DNA of 64,000 nucleotides from Pseudomonas paeninsulae (GCF_035621475.1 NZ_CP141799.1:3956501-4020500), one strand, 5' to 3'; shown: positions 26,575 through 36,329, counted from the first letter of the stretch. Program-made: numbers and translations. Notes: generated by a model not told the origin, from the sequence alone.

Positions 26575-27618
26575 ATGACCCTTGCAGTGCAATTCACCGG
26601 TGTGTCGCGCGTGTTCGGCGAGGTCAAGGCCGTCGACCGGGTGTCCATCGACATCCAGGATGGTGAGTTTTTCTCCCTGCTCGGCCCCTCGGGCTCGGGC
26701 AAGACCACCTGCCTGCGCCTGATCGCCGGTTTCGAGCAGCCCAGCACCGGCAGCATCCGCATCCATGGCGAGGAGGCCGTGGGCCTGGCGCCCTATCAGC
26801 GCGACGTCAACACGGTGTTCCAGGACTACGCACTGTTCCCGCACATGAACGTGCTGGACAACGTCGCCTACGGCCTCAAGGTCAAGGGCGTGGGCAAGAG
26901 CGAGCGCTACGCCCGTGCCGAAGAGACCCTGGCCCTGGTCGCCCTGGACGGCTACGGCGCGCGCAAGCCGGCGCAACTGTCCGGCGGCCAGCGCCAGCGC
27001 GTCGCCCTGGCCCGCGCCCTGGTCAACCGGCCACGGGTGCTGCTGCTGGATGAACCGCTCGGCGCACTCGACCTCAAGCTGCGCGAGCAGATGCAGGGCG
27101 AACTGAAGAAGCTGCAACGCCAGCTCGGCATCACCTTCATCTTCGTCACCCACGACCAGACCGAGGCGCTGTCGATGTCCGACCGTGTCGCGGTGTTCAA
27201 CCAGGGTCGCATCGAGCAGGTCGACAGCCCGCGCAACCTGTACATGAAGCCGGCGACCGCGTTCGTCGCCGAGTTCGTCGGCACCTCCAACGTGCTGCGC
27301 GGCGAGCTGGCCAAACGCCTGACCGGCCAGGCCCTGGCCTGCTCGATCCGCCCCGAGCACATTCGCTTCGCCGACGACCAGGCGGCCACCAGCGGCGAGG
27401 TGGAAGTCAGCGGCCTGCTGCTCGACATCCAGTACCAGGGCGCGGCCACCCGCTATGAAATCCAGCTGGATAACGGCCAGAACCTCAGCATCAGCCAGGC
27501 CAACGATCAGTGGCAGGCCGGCACCTCGGCTTTCCAGCCGGGCCAGGCCGTGACCGCGCGCTGGGCCCGGGCGGCCATGGTCGCCCTGCAGGACGGCGCG
27601 ACGAGTGAGGGTCACTGA
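26575..27618 (+). CDS. ydcT: ABC transporter ATP-binding protein (YdcT/PotA-like)
   Basis: From the ATG at 26575 after TGGAGC the protein has 347 residues. Walker A is GPSGSGKTT (about 40), Q-loop QDYALFPHMNV, signature LSGGQRQRVALARAL (about 134), Walker B RVLLLDEPLGALD and the H-loop FVTHDQTEAL. The C-terminal 110 residues form a TOBE domain (CSIRPEHIRF), as in polyamine importers. It is the energising subunit at the cytoplasmic face. The downstream permease gene starts one base after its stop, indicating translational coupling. Confidence 0.95.
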   Translation: MTLAVQFTGVSRVFGEVKAVDRVSIDIQDGEFFSLLGPSGSGKTTCLRLIAGFEQPSTGSIRIHGEEAVGLAPYQRDVNTVFQDYALFPHMNVLDNVAYGLKVKGVGKSERYARAEETLALVALDGYGARKPAQLSGGQRQRVALARALVNRPRVLLLDEPLGALDLKLREQMQGELKKLQRQLGITFIFVTHDQTEALSMSDRVAVFNQGRIEQVDSPRNLYMKPATAFVAEFVGTSNVLRGELAKRLTGQALACSIRPEHIRFADDQAATSGEVEVSGLLLDIQYQGAATRYEIQLDNGQNLSISQANDQWQAGTSAFQPGQAVTARWARAAMVALQDGATSEGH

Positions 27619-27619
27619 G

Positions 27620-28570
27620 ATGCAGGCGTCGTTGAAATCCCGGACCCGGCAGCCGGCCCATGGCCCCCTGCACCGCCTGTCCAACCTGCTGTACCGCAAG
27701 CCCAACCTGTACCTGGCGCTGCTGCTGGTGCCGCCGCTGCTATGGTTCGGCGCGATCTACTTCGGCTCGCTGCTGACCCTGCTCTGGCAAGGCCTGTACA
27801 CCTTCGACGACTACAGCATGACGGTGACCCCGGAGCTGACCCTGGACAACCTGACCGCGCTGTTCCGGCCAGCCAACTACGACATCATCCTGCGCACCCT
27901 GAGCATGGCCATCGCCGTATCGCTGGCCAGCGCCCTGCTGGCTTTCCCCATCGCCTACTACATGGCGCGTCACACCACGGGCAAGACCAAGGCGTTCTTC
28001 TATATCGCGGTGATGATGCCGATGTGGGCCAGCTACATCGTCAAGGCTTACGCCTGGACCCTGCTGCTGGCCAAAGGCGGGGTGGCCCAGTGGTTTGTCG
28101 ACCAGCTCGGCCTGGCGCCGGTGCTGCAGCTGATCCTGAACATTCCCGGGGTCGGCGGCAGCACCCTGTCGACCTCGCACCTGGGCCGCTTCCTGGTGTT
28201 CGTCTATATCTGGCTGCCGTTCATGATCCTGCCGATCCAGGCCGCCCTGGAACGCCTGCCGCCGTCGCTGCTGCAGGCCTCCGCCGACCTCGGCGCACGG
28301 CCCTGGCAGACCTTCGTGCAGGTGATCCTGCCGCTGTCGATCCCGGGCATCGCCGCCGGTTCGATCTTCACCTTCTCGCTGACCCTGGGCGACTTCATCG
28401 TGCCGCAGCTGGTCGGCCCGCCCGGCTTCTTCATCGGCAGCATGGTCTATGTGCAGCAGGGCGCGGTCGGCAACATGCCGATGGCCGCCGCCTTCACCCT
28501 GGTGCCGATCGTGCTGATCGCCATCTACCTGTCCATCGTCAAACGCCTGGGGGCCTTCGATGCACTCTAA
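27620..28570 (+). CDS. ydcU: ABC transporter permease (YdcU/PotB-like)
   Basis: This 316-residue inner-membrane permease has six predicted hydrophobic segments (for example [58 protein letters not shown]). The conserved cytoplasmic EAA-type loop reads [20 protein letters not shown] with the G at about 230, which docks to the ATPase. The ATG at 27620 lies one base after the ATPase stop; a GTG at 27605 is in frame but inside the ATPase gene. The stop overlaps the next gene by 11 bases. Confidence 0.94.
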   Translation: MQASLKSRTRQPAHGPLHRLSNLLYRKPNLYLALLLVPPLLWFGAIYFGSLLTLLWQGLYTFDDYSMTVTPELTLDNLTALFRPANYDIILRTLSMAIAVSLASALLAFPIAYYMARHTTGKTKAFFYIAVMMPMWASYIVKAYAWTLLLAKGGVAQWFVDQLGLAPVLQLILNIPGVGGSTLSTSHLGRFLVFVYIWLPFMILPIQAALERLPPSLLQASADLGARPWQTFVQVILPLSIPGIAAGSIFTFSLTLGDFIVPQLVGPPGFFIGSMVYVQQGAVGNMPMAAAFTLVPIVLIAIYLSIVKRLGAFDAL

Positions 28571-29384
28571 TACTCCCTCGTCAGAGCGGGCTTCCTGGGG
28601 CCTCAAGCTGGCGGCCTGGGCGGGATTGCTGTTCCTGCACTTCCCGATCCTGATCATCTTCATCTACGCCTTCAACACCGAGGAGGCCGCCTTCAGCTTC
28701 CCGCCCCAGGGCTTCACCCTGCACTGGTTCAGCGTGGCCTTCGCCCGGGACGATGTGCTTGAGTCGATCAAGCTGTCGTTGCAGATCGCCTGCCTGGCCA
28801 CCCTGATCGCCCTGCTGCTCGGCACTCTGGCCGCCGCCGCGCTGTACCGCCGCGACTTCTTCGGCAAGGAAGGCATCTCGCTGCTGCTAATCCTGCCGAT
28901 CGCCCTGCCCGGCATCGTCACCGGCCTAGCCCTACTGGCGGCGTTCAAGACCCTGGATATCCAGCCGGGGATCTTCACCATCGTCGTCGGCCACGCCACT
29001 TTCTGCGTGGTGATCGTCTACAACAACGTGATCGCGCGCTTTCGCCGCACCTCCTACAGCCTGATCGAGGCCTCGATGGACCTCGGCGCCGACGGCTGGC
29101 AGACCTTCCGCTACATCATCCTGCCCAACCTCGGCTCGGCCCTGCTGGCTGGCGGCATGCTGGCGTTCGCCCTGTCGTTCGACGAGATCATCGTCACCAC
29201 TTTCACCGCCGGTCACGAACGCACCCTGCCGCTGTGGCTGCTCAACCAGCTCAGTCGCCCGCGCGATGTACCGGTCACCAACGTGGTAGCGATGTCGGTG
29301 ATGCTGGCGACCATGCTGCCGATCCTTGGCGCTTACTACCTGACCAAGGGCGGTGAGAGCGTGGCCGGCAGCGGCGGCAAGTAA
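28560..29384 (+). CDS. ydcV: ABC transporter permease (YdcV/PotC-like)
   Basis: This 274-residue second permease has six membrane segments. The EAA loop reads [20 protein letters not shown] (about 160-180) and the last segments are [19 protein letters not shown] and [20 protein letters not shown]. The 11-base overlap with the upstream permease implies coupled translation and equal amounts, as expected for a heterodimeric channel. The dehydrogenase gene follows after 46 bases. Confidence 0.94.
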   Translation: MHSNTPSSERASWGLKLAAWAGLLFLHFPILIIFIYAFNTEEAAFSFPPQGFTLHWFSVAFARDDVLESIKLSLQIACLATLIALLLGTLAAAALYRRDFFGKEGISLLLILPIALPGIVTGLALLAAFKTLDIQPGIFTIVVGHATFCVVIVYNNVIARFRRTSYSLIEASMDLGADGWQTFRYIILPNLGSALLAGGMLAFALSFDEIIVTTFTAGHERTLPLWLLNQLSRPRDVPVTNVVAMSVMLATMLPILGAYYLTKGGESVAGSGGK

Positions 29385-29430
29385 GCCCGCTGCCGTTAAT
29401 TCGTAGAAGCCCCAACCGGAGGATTGCGCA

Positions 29431-30855
29431 ATGCAAAGCAAACTGCTGATCAATGGCCGACTGGTCGCTGGTGAAGGCGCCAGCCTGGCGGTGCTCAACC
29501 CGGCGCTCGGCGCTCCGCTGCTGCAGATCAACGAGGCCAGCAGCGATCAGGTGGACGCCGCCGTACGTGCCGCCGATGCCGCCTTCGACGGCTGGTCGCA
29601 GACCACACCGAAAGACCGTGCGCGGTTGCTGCTGCGCCTGGCCGACAAGATCGAGGCGCATGCCGAGGAACTGGCCGAACTGGAATCGAACAACTGCGGC
29701 AAGCCCTATGCCGCCGCGCTGAACGACGAGATCCCGGCCATCGCCGACGTATTCCGCTTCTTCGCCGGCGCCAGCCGTTGCCTCCAGGGCAGCGCCGCCG
29801 GCGAATACCTACCGGGTCACACCTCGATGATCCGCCGCGACCCGATCGGCGTGGTGGCGTCCATCGCGCCCTGGAACTACCCGCTGATGATGGCCGCCTG
29901 GAAGCTCGCCCCGGCCCTGGCCGCCGGCAACACCGTGGTGCTCAAGCCGTCCGAGCAGACCCCGCTGACTGCGCTGAAGCTGGCCGAGTTTCTCGCCGAG
30001 ATCTTCCCGGCCGGCGTGGTCAACATCGTCTTCGGCTGCGGCCAGAGTGTCGGCAGCCCACTGGTGACCCATCCCCTGGTGCGCATGGTGTCGCTGACCG
30101 GTTCGGTAGCCACCGGTGCCAACATCATCTCCAGCACCGCCAGCTCGGTGAAGCGCCTGCACATGGAACTGGGCGGCAAGGCGCCGGTGCTGATCTTCGA
30201 CGACGCCGATATCGCAGCCGCGGTGGCAGGCATCCGCACCTTCGGCTTCTACAACGCCGGGCAAGACTGCACCGCCGCCTGCCGCATCTATGCGCAGAAA
30301 GGCATCTACGACAAGTTCGTCGCCGAACTGGGCGCCGCGGTCGGCAGTATCAGGCATGGCCTGCAGCACGACCCGGCCACCGAGCTGGGCCCACTGATCA
30401 CCGCCGAGCACCGCGACCGCGCCAGCGGCTTCGTCGAACGCGCGGCCGCGCTGGGCCATATCGAGGTGGTTACCGGCGGCAAGGCGGTCGCCGGCCCCGG
30501 CTTCTTCTATCAACCCACGGTACTCGCCGGTGCCCGCCAGGACGACGAGATAGTGCGCCGCGAAGTGTTCGGCCCGGTGGTCTCGGTCACCCCGTTCGAT
30601 GACGAAGTGCAGGCGCTGGCCTGGGCCAACGATTCCGACTATGGCCTGGCCTCCTCGGTCTGGACCCAGGACGTCGGCCGCGCCCACCGCCTCGCCGCAC
30701 GCCTGCAGTACGGCTGCACCTGGGTCAACACGCACTTCATGCTGGTCAGCGAAATGCCCCACGGCGGGATGAAGCTGTCCGGCTACGGCAAGGACATGTC
30801 GATGTACGGGCTGGAGGATTACACCGCCGTGCGTCACATCATGTTCAAGCATTAG
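29431..30855 (+). CDS. ydcW: Gamma-aminobutyraldehyde dehydrogenase-like enzyme (YdcW/PatD-like)
   Basis: This 474-residue NAD-dependent aldehyde dehydrogenase has the substrate and cofactor motifs [20 protein letters not shown] (about 150), GSVATGANI, catalytic Glu in HMELGGKAP (about 248) and catalytic Cys in [13 protein letters not shown] (about 282). The CTAACR context and the length match E. coli YdcW (Prr), which oxidises 4-aminobutyraldehyde from putrescine to GABA. Together with the upstream transporter it suggests import and oxidation of a polyamine-derived aldehyde. The upstream amine-oxidising step is not encoded here. A good GGAGG site lies before the ATG. Confidence 0.92.
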   Translation: MQSKLLINGRLVAGEGASLAVLNPALGAPLLQINEASSDQVDAAVRAADAAFDGWSQTTPKDRARLLLRLADKIEAHAEELAELESNNCGKPYAAALNDEIPAIADVFRFFAGASRCLQGSAAGEYLPGHTSMIRRDPIGVVASIAPWNYPLMMAAWKLAPALAAGNTVVLKPSEQTPLTALKLAEFLAEIFPAGVVNIVFGCGQSVGSPLVTHPLVRMVSLTGSVATGANIISSTASSVKRLHMELGGKAPVLIFDDADIAAAVAGIRTFGFYNAGQDCTAACRIYAQKGIYDKFVAELGAAVGSIRHGLQHDPATELGPLITAEHRDRASGFVERAAALGHIEVVTGGKAVAGPGFFYQPTVLAGARQDDEIVRREVFGPVVSVTPFDDEVQALAWANDSDYGLASSVWTQDVGRAHRLAARLQYGCTWVNTHFMLVSEMPHGGMKLSGYGKDMSMYGLEDYTAVRHIMFKH

Positions 30856-30917
30856 CAGTTGGTAAAAAAACCGGGCGGCCCATGCCGGGCCACTCATCCT
30901 GAGCTGGAGCACCAACC

Positions 30918-31394
30918 ATGAAAACCGTACTGCGCAGTATCAGTTTCTTCCTGCTGTTCGCCGCTGCCGGGCTGGTTCAGGCAGCGGATGACGCCAAGAC
31001 CATAGTCGATAGCTACATGGCCGCCTGGAACGCCCACGACGCCGACCTGGCCGCAACTTTCCTGGCCGAGGACGCGGTGTACTTCGATGCCACCGTCGGC
31101 ACCCCGCAGAACGGCAAAGCGGCGGCGCGCGACAATGTGATCAAGGTATTCATCGGCGCGGTGCCGGACCTGAGCTGGAAGATGACCAGCGCGCCGATCG
31201 TCGGCGCCGATGGCATCGCCTTTCAGTGGCTCTTCAGCGGCACCAACAGCGGCGCCTGGGGCCCCGACACCCCGGCCACCGGCAAGCCGCTGAGCTTCGA
31301 GGGGGTCAGTTTCATCCGTATCAAGGACGGCAAGATCGCCTACCAGGGCGACTACTACGACGCCCTCGGTTTCAACAAGCAGTTGGGCTGGTAA
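30918..31394 (+). CDS. Secreted SnoaL/NTF2-fold protein
   Basis: This 158-residue protein carries a signal peptide (MKTVLRSISFFLLFAAAGL, cleavage after VQA). The mature part has an NTF2-like cone fold pattern: IVDSYMAAWNAHDADLAATF, LAEDAVYFDATVG, WLFSGTNSGAW and FEGVSFIRIKDGKIAYQGDY. This matches SnoaL-like polyketide-cyclase-type ester-cyclase proteins, which bind small ligands; function is not predictable. It follows the dehydrogenase by 62 bases and is closed by a strong hairpin, so it is the last gene of the operon. Its link to polyamine metabolism is by position only. Confidence 0.82.
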   Translation: MKTVLRSISFFLLFAAAGLVQAADDAKTIVDSYMAAWNAHDADLAATFLAEDAVYFDATVGTPQNGKAAARDNVIKVFIGAVPDLSWKMTSAPIVGADGIAFQWLFSGTNSGAWGPDTPATGKPLSFEGVSFIRIKDGKIAYQGDYYDALGFNKQLGW

Positions 31395-31401
31395 GGCCAC
31401 C

Positions 31402-31427
31402 GCGCCGCCGGCCCGAGCCGGCGGCGC
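31402..31427 (+). terminator. GC-rich hairpin ending the ydcSTUVW-like operon
   Basis: GCGCCGCCGGC (31402-31412) and its exact complement (31417-31427) form an 11-base stem with loop CCGA, eight bases after the stop codon. No T run follows, so termination strength is uncertain. Confidence 0.65.
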
Positions 31428-31629
31428 CACCTGCGCAACGACCTCCCCCCGCCAACACCACCCCCATGCAGTTCGTCGCTTAATCTGGGGGAAATCCTCA
31501 AATAGTGTTTTCCATCACACACTGCCTCTATGCGCTCACTAATTGACGTCGGTAGGATGGCGGCCAAATCGAGTAAACCTCGATTAAGGCTATGGATGGC
31601 TCAACAGTCCAGCGCAGACAGCCCCAACC

Positions 31630-32301
31630 ATGCCCCGACTTTCAGTCACCCTCGCCCGCACGTTGCCCATTGCCCTGACAACCCTGCTGAGCATGGCTGG
31701 CAGCCACTGCCTTGGCGCTGACCAGACAGAAGTCCGCGCCCTGACTCAGGCCATCGAGCAGGCACGGCTGAGCAGCTGGCGCAGCCTGATCGAGCAGGGC
31801 GGCGTCTTGGACGAGCGCAGCAAGCTGCAAACGGTCAACGACTTCATCAATCGCGCGGTGAGCTACGGGACCGATCGCGAAATATGGGGCGCGGACGAAT
31901 ACTGGGCGACGCCGCTGCAGACCCTGTCACGCGGCCGCGGCGACTGCGAAGACTTCGCCATCGGCAAGTACTTCAGCCTGGTAGAGATGGGCGTGCCCAG
32001 CGAGAAACTGCGCCTGACCTTCGTCAAGGCCCTGGCGCTCAACCAGGCGCATATGGTGCTGGCCTACTACCCGAGTCAGACGGCGCAGCCACTGATCCTC
32101 GACAACCTCGACCCGCAGATCAAGCTGGCCGACGAACGCCGCGACCTGCTGCCGGTGTATGCCTTCAATAACCACGGGGTCTTCCTGGCCAAGGCGCCGC
32201 AGCAAAAATCCGGGCAATCGCCGCAGTCGCTCTCACGCTGGAGCGATGTCAGCGAGCGAGTCATCGCCGATGAAGCGCGCCTGCGGGCAAACCAGAGCTG
32301 A
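31630..32301 (+). CDS. Transglutaminase-like cysteine protease (LapG-like)
   Basis: This 223-residue protein has an N-terminal signal peptide (LARTLPIALTTLLSMAGSHC, cleavage near CLGA). The bacterial transglutaminase-like cysteine peptidase triad is visible: Cys in GRGDCEDFA (about 102), His in NQAHMVLAYY (about 138) and Asp in LILDNLD (about 155). WATPLQTLSRGRGDCEDF is the characteristic LapG block. LapG is a periplasmic protease that cuts large adhesins such as LapA and is restrained by the c-di-GMP receptor LapD. Neither LapD nor an adhesin is adjacent here. It ends three bases from the convergent recJ. Confidence 0.85.
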   Translation: MPRLSVTLARTLPIALTTLLSMAGSHCLGADQTEVRALTQAIEQARLSSWRSLIEQGGVLDERSKLQTVNDFINRAVSYGTDREIWGADEYWATPLQTLSRGRGDCEDFAIGKYFSLVEMGVPSEKLRLTFVKALALNQAHMVLAYYPSQTAQPLILDNLDPQIKLADERRDLLPVYAFNNHGVFLAKAPQQKSGQSPQSLSRWSDVSERVIADEARLRANQS

Positions 32302-32304
32302 TCG

Positions 32305-34017
32305 TCAACGCGGCGCCAGGTGCGCCACCATCAGCTGCACGCTTTCCCGGCCACGGTACTCGTTGACGTCCAGTTTGTAGGCCAGCTCGACCCAGCGCAC
32401 GGTGGGATTGGGCCAGACCTCGCGGTCGATGTTGAAGGCGATGCCATCCAGGGTCTGGCCGCCGCACTCGGTCTTCAGCACCAACTTGAGGTGTTTGTCA
32501 CCGACCAGGCGCTGCTGGACCACCTGAAACACCCCGTGGAACAGCGGCTCGGGAAAATGCTGGCCCCAGGGCCCGGCATTGCGCAGTTCCTTGGCCAGGG
32601 GTAGATGAAACTCTTCCACTGACAAGGCGCCATCGGACAGCAGGCGCCCGGTCAGGTCGTCTTCGTCAAGCTGACGCCGCACCTCGGCATCGAAGGCCAC
32701 GGCAAAGGCACCGAAGTTGGCTTCAGGCAGCGACAAACCCGCCGCCATGGCGTGCCCGCCGAACTTGCTGATCAGCTGCGGATGCTTGGCCGCGACGGCA
32801 TCCAGGGCATCGCGGATATGAAAGCCCGCCACTGAGCGCGCCGACCCTTTGAGTACACCGGCGCCGGCATCGGCAAAGGCAATGGTCGGCCGGTGGTAAC
32901 GCTCTTTCAGGCGCGAGGCGAGGATACCGATCACACCCTGGTGCCAATCCGCGTCGAACAGGCACAGACCGAATGGCATGTCTTCCAGCGGCAGATCCTT
33001 GAGCTGGGCCAAGGCCTCGCGCTGCATGCCCTGCTCGATGGCTTTGCGGTCCTGGTTGAGCTGATCCAGCTCCACTGCCATGTCGCGGGCCAGCGCTTCA
33101 TCTTCACAAAGCAGGCATTCGATCCCCAGGCTCATGTCATCCAGCCGTCCCGCTGCATTCAGGCGCGGGCCGATGATAAACCCCAGATCCGTGGAGGTAA
33201 TACGCTCCGCTTGACGCCCGGCCACGTCGAGAATTGCGCGCAAGCCCGGCCGTGCGCGGCCGGCACGAATCCGCGCCAGGCCCTGATGCACGAGGATGCG
33301 GTTATTGGCGTCCAGCGGCACCACGTCGGCGACGCTGCCCAACGCCACCAGGTCGAGCAGCTCGGCCAGATTCGGCTCCGGGCGCTGCGCACTGAACCAG
33401 TTCAGCTCGCGCAACCGCGCACGCAGCGCCAGCAGCACGTAGAAAATCACCCCGACCCCGGCCATCGCCTTGCTCGGGAACTCGCAGCCCAGTTGGTTGG
33501 GATTGACGATCGCATCCGCTGCCGGCAGCTCGGCGCCGGGCAAGTGATGATCGGTGACCAGCACCATCAGTCCCGCCGCCTTGGCCGCCGCCACGCCCTC
33601 GACGCTGGAAATGCCGTTGTCCACGGTAATCAACAACTGCGGTTGGCGCTGCAGCGCCACTGCAACGATTTCCGGAGTCAGGCCGTAGCCGTACTCGAAG
33701 CGGTTCGGCACCAGGTAGTCGACATGGGCCGCGCCGAGCATGCGCAAACCAAGCATGCCAACCGTGCTGGCAGTGGCACCATCGGCATCGAAGTCACCGA
33801 CGATCAGCATCCGCTGGCCTTGCTCCAGGGCTTGCACCAGCAACTCGACCGCCGCCTCGATGCCCTTCAACTGCTGGTAAGGGATCAGCCGTGCCAGGCC
33901 CTTGTCCAGTTCGGCCACCGATTGCACGCCACGAGCGGCATACAAACGGGTCAACAACGGCGGCAGATTACCCAGATCGGGCAAGATGGCGGGTAACGGT
34001 CGGGCTTCGATACGCAT
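32305..34017 (-). CDS. recJ: Single-stranded-DNA-specific exonuclease RecJ
   Basis: This 570-residue 5'-3' ssDNA exonuclease acts in recombination and mismatch repair. The DHH-family motifs are present: IVGDFDADGATAS (about 74), TVDNGISS (about 132), VTDHHLPGAELP (about 155), then the DHHA1 nucleic-acid segment with KFGGHAMAAGLSLPEANF (about 400). The C-terminal OB-like part is also intact. The length is typical (E. coli 577). It is convergent with the LapG-like gene. Confidence 0.97.
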   Translation of the reverse strand: MRIEARPLPAILPDLGNLPPLLTRLYAARGVQSVAELDKGLARLIPYQQLKGIEAAVELLVQALEQGQRMLIVGDFDADGATASTVGMLGLRMLGAAHVDYLVPNRFEYGYGLTPEIVAVALQRQPQLLITVDNGISSVEGVAAAKAAGLMVLVTDHHLPGAELPAADAIVNPNQLGCEFPSKAMAGVGVIFYVLLALRARLRELNWFSAQRPEPNLAELLDLVALGSVADVVPLDANNRILVHQGLARIRAGRARPGLRAILDVAGRQAERITSTDLGFIIGPRLNAAGRLDDMSLGIECLLCEDEALARDMAVELDQLNQDRKAIEQGMQREALAQLKDLPLEDMPFGLCLFDADWHQGVIGILASRLKERYHRPTIAFADAGAGVLKGSARSVAGFHIRDALDAVAAKHPQLISKFGGHAMAAGLSLPEANFGAFAVAFDAEVRRQLDEDDLTGRLLSDGALSVEEFHLPLAKELRNAGPWGQHFPEPLFHGVFQVVQQRLVGDKHLKLVLKTECGGQTLDGIAFNIDREVWPNPTVRWVELAYKLDVNEYRGRESVQLMVAHLAPR

Positions 34018-34031
34018 GGTGGCTTTATCTT

Positions 34032-34086
34032 GTAGGGCGGGTGCAACCCGCCGGATTCAAAAGGTGGCGGGTTGCACCCGCCCTAC
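34032..34086. repeat. Nested perfect inverted repeat (cruciform-capable)
   Basis: The 21-base arms 34032-34052 and 34066-34086 are perfect inverted complements. Each arm is itself nearly palindromic (GGCGGGTGCAACCCGCC). This is a common type of Pseudomonas intergenic repeat. Another small repeat follows at about 34113-34135 (TTCCCACGC and GCGTGGG). The element lies 14 bases upstream of the recJ start. Confidence 0.7.
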
Positions 34087-34174
34087 GGCCTGGCGCGGAG
34101 CCATCGGCTGTGTTCCCACGCTGGTGCGTGGGCACACTCATCGCGGTCAGGGTCGCGGCAACAATACAAGCGCT

Positions 34175-34714
34175 TCAGCGTTCGCCAATCAGCCACTCGA
34201 TCGGCACTTCATGCTGACCGCGCTCATCGGTGACGAACAACTCGCCGTCGCTGATCATCACGCTCCAGCTCAGCGCCCGCGGCATGTCCAGCGCCAGGCT
34301 GGCCAGCGCCTCCTGATCCAGCGCCACCACGTTGATGTTCTTCAGGCTGCGCACCGGCGCGAGCACCTTGGCCTGCCACACGCGCAAGTTGCCGTAGGCC
34401 ACCAGGCTGAACTTCTCGGTGCGTCGCGAACACCAGGTGATGCGATCGCTATCGGGTTGACCGACTTCGATCCAGTGCAGCACACGGTCGTCCAGGCTCT
34501 TTTCCCACAGCGCCGGCTCATCCACGTCCGACAGGCCACGGCCGAAAGCCAGTTGCTCGTCATAGAACAACGCATAGCCAATCAGCCGCGCGGCCAGGCG
34601 CTCTTCGGTTTCCGACGGGTGCTTGGCCACGGTGAAGCGCAGGCTTTGATAGACGCTGCGGTCGATGTCGGTAAGGTTCAGATCGATCTTGTAGGTGGTT
34701 GACGGCAGGGCCAT
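34175..34714 (-). CDS. yaeQ: YaeQ family protein
   Basis: This 179-residue protein matches the compact YaeQ family throughout: MALPSTTYKIDLNLTDIDRS, VYQSLRFTVAKHPSETEERL, DEPALWEKSLDDRVLHWIEV and the C-terminal ISDGELFVTDERG. The fold is related to PD-(D/E)xK nucleases; E. coli YaeQ was linked to RfaH-compensating transcription effects, and the biochemical role is unclear. It is cytoplasmic. It lies near recJ, as in P. aeruginosa from memory. Confidence 0.92.
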   Translation of the reverse strand: MALPSTTYKIDLNLTDIDRSVYQSLRFTVAKHPSETEERLAARLIGYALFYDEQLAFGRGLSDVDEPALWEKSLDDRVLHWIEVGQPDSDRITWCSRRTEKFSLVAYGNLRVWQAKVLAPVRSLKNINVVALDQEALASLALDMPRALSWSVMISDGELFVTDERGQHEVPIEWLIGER

Positions 34715-34811
34715 TGGCGGGCTTCTTGGCTGGGCAAATAAGCCAGCAAGTCTACCCGATGCCGCCCGCTCACGTTAGAGTCACGACCACCGCCTGATAG
34801 ATGGAAGCGCC

Positions 34812-36011
34812 ATGCAACTGCCCAGCAAACCCCTCACCGGCCTGAAAGTGATCGAACTCGGCAGCCTGATTGCTGGCCCCTTCGCCGCGCGTATCTGCGC
34901 CGAATTCGGTGCCGAGGTGATCAAGGTCGAGTCGCCCGATGGCGGCGATCCCTTGCGCAAGTGGCGCAAGCTCTACGAAGGCACATCGCTGTGGTGGTTC
35001 GTGCAGGCGCGCAACAAGCGCTCGATCACCCTCAACCTCAAGCACGAGCAAGGCCTGGAAGTGCTGAAGAAGCTGCTCGGCGAGGCCGACATCCTGATCG
35101 AGAACTTTCGCCCCGGGGTGCTGGAAAAACTCGGCCTGGGCTGGGAGGTGTTGCATGCGCTCAACCCCAAGCTGGTGATGGTGCGCCTGTCCGGCTTTGG
35201 CCAGAGCGGTCCGATGAAGGATCAGCCGGGCTTCGGCGCGGTGGGCGAAGCCATGGGCGGGCTGCGTTATATCACCGGCTTCGAGGATCGGCCGCCGGTG
35301 CGCACCGGCATTTCCATCGGCGATTCGATTGCCGCCCTGTGGGGTGTGATCGGTGCGCTGATGGCCCTGCGTCACCGCGAGGTCAACGGCGGCCAGGGCC
35401 AGGTGGTGGATGTGGCGCTGTATGAAGCGATCTTCGCCATGATGGAGTCGATGGTGCCGGAGTTCGACGTGTTCGGCTTCATTCGCGAGCGCAGCGGCAA
35501 TATCATGCCCGGCATCACGCCGTCCTCGATCCACACCAGCAGCGATGGCAAGCACATCCAGATCGGCGCCAACGGCGATGCGATCTTCAAACGCTTCATG
35601 CAGGCCATCGACCGCCATGACCTGGCCGAAGACCCGAGCCTGGCCAGCAACGACGGCCGCGACGCCCGCCGCGACGAGCTGTACGGGGTCATCGACCGCT
35701 GGGTCGGCGGACTGCCGCTGGAGCAGGTACTGGCCACGCTGAACCAGGCCGAAGTACCGGCCAGTCGCATCTTCAGCGCCGAGGACATGTTCAACGACCC
35801 GCAATACCTCGCCCGCGAGATGCTCCTCAGCGCCAAGCTGCCGGACGGCACGCCATTCAAGATGCCCGGCATAGTGCCCAAGCTGTCCGACACCCCGGGC
35901 GGCGTCGAGTGGACAGGCCCGCAACTGGGCGAACACACCGAGCAGATCCTCGCTGCGCTAGGCTATAGCCATGCAGCTGTTACCGAACTGCGCCGCAACG
36001 GCGCCATCTGA
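34812..36011 (+). CDS. CaiB/BaiF family CoA-transferase (class III)
   Basis: This 399-residue enzyme moves CoA between carboxylic acids. Family motifs include GLKVIELGSLIAGPFAARIC at the N-terminus, GAEVIKVESPDGGD, NKRSITLNLKHEQG and GFGQSGPMKDQPGF. The catalytic aspartate is expected in TGISIGDSIAALWG (about 165). The C-terminal GIVPKLSDTPGGVEWTGPQLGEHT is also typical. The substrate cannot be read from sequence; no acyl-CoA dehydrogenase or hydratase is adjacent. The small membrane-protein gene follows after 20 bases and may be cotranscribed. Confidence 0.9.
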   Translation: MQLPSKPLTGLKVIELGSLIAGPFAARICAEFGAEVIKVESPDGGDPLRKWRKLYEGTSLWWFVQARNKRSITLNLKHEQGLEVLKKLLGEADILIENFRPGVLEKLGLGWEVLHALNPKLVMVRLSGFGQSGPMKDQPGFGAVGEAMGGLRYITGFEDRPPVRTGISIGDSIAALWGVIGALMALRHREVNGGQGQVVDVALYEAIFAMMESMVPEFDVFGFIRERSGNIMPGITPSSIHTSSDGKHIQIGANGDAIFKRFMQAIDRHDLAEDPSLASNDGRDARRDELYGVIDRWVGGLPLEQVLATLNQAEVPASRIFSAEDMFNDPQYLAREMLLSAKLPDGTPFKMPGIVPKLSDTPGGVEWTGPQLGEHTEQILAALGYSHAAVTELRRNGAI

Positions 36012-36031
36012 ATCAGCCCAGGAGCAGAGCC

Positions 36032-36295
36032 ATGCTTGCCGATGAACCCGCACTGCCCGAGGACGTGCTGCTGGTTTTGCGCCAGGACAGGCGCGAGGAG
36101 GCCATCGAACTGCTGCAGGTACGCCAGGGGATAAGCGCGCAAGAAGCCGAAAAACGGATCCACCGCTACCTGGAGGAAAACCCGCAGATCCGCCTGCGCG
36201 GCCCTGGAATACTGATTCACAGCAAGCTCAACGCCCTGATCTGGCTGGGCCTGATCGTGCTCATGGCGCTGACCTACTTGCTGCTGGCCGGCTGA
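36032..36295 (+). CDS. Small tail-anchored protein of unknown function
   Basis: This 87-residue protein begins with a helical part (PEDVLLVLRQDRREEAIELLQ, EAEKRIHRYLEENPQ) and ends with one hydrophobic helix (LIWLGLIVLMALTYLLLAG). GGAGC lies eight bases before the ATG. The N-terminal half resembles the ribosomal L7/L12 C-terminal-like or VWA-tail motif seen in other small Pseudomonas proteins, but I cannot name a family. It probably sits in the inner membrane with the N-terminus inside. Confidence 0.75.
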   Translation: MLADEPALPEDVLLVLRQDRREEAIELLQVRQGISAQEAEKRIHRYLEENPQIRLRGPGILIHSKLNALIWLGLIVLMALTYLLLAG

Positions 36296-36329
36296 GACAG
36301 CAGCGCGCCCAGATCTCACACCCACGAAA

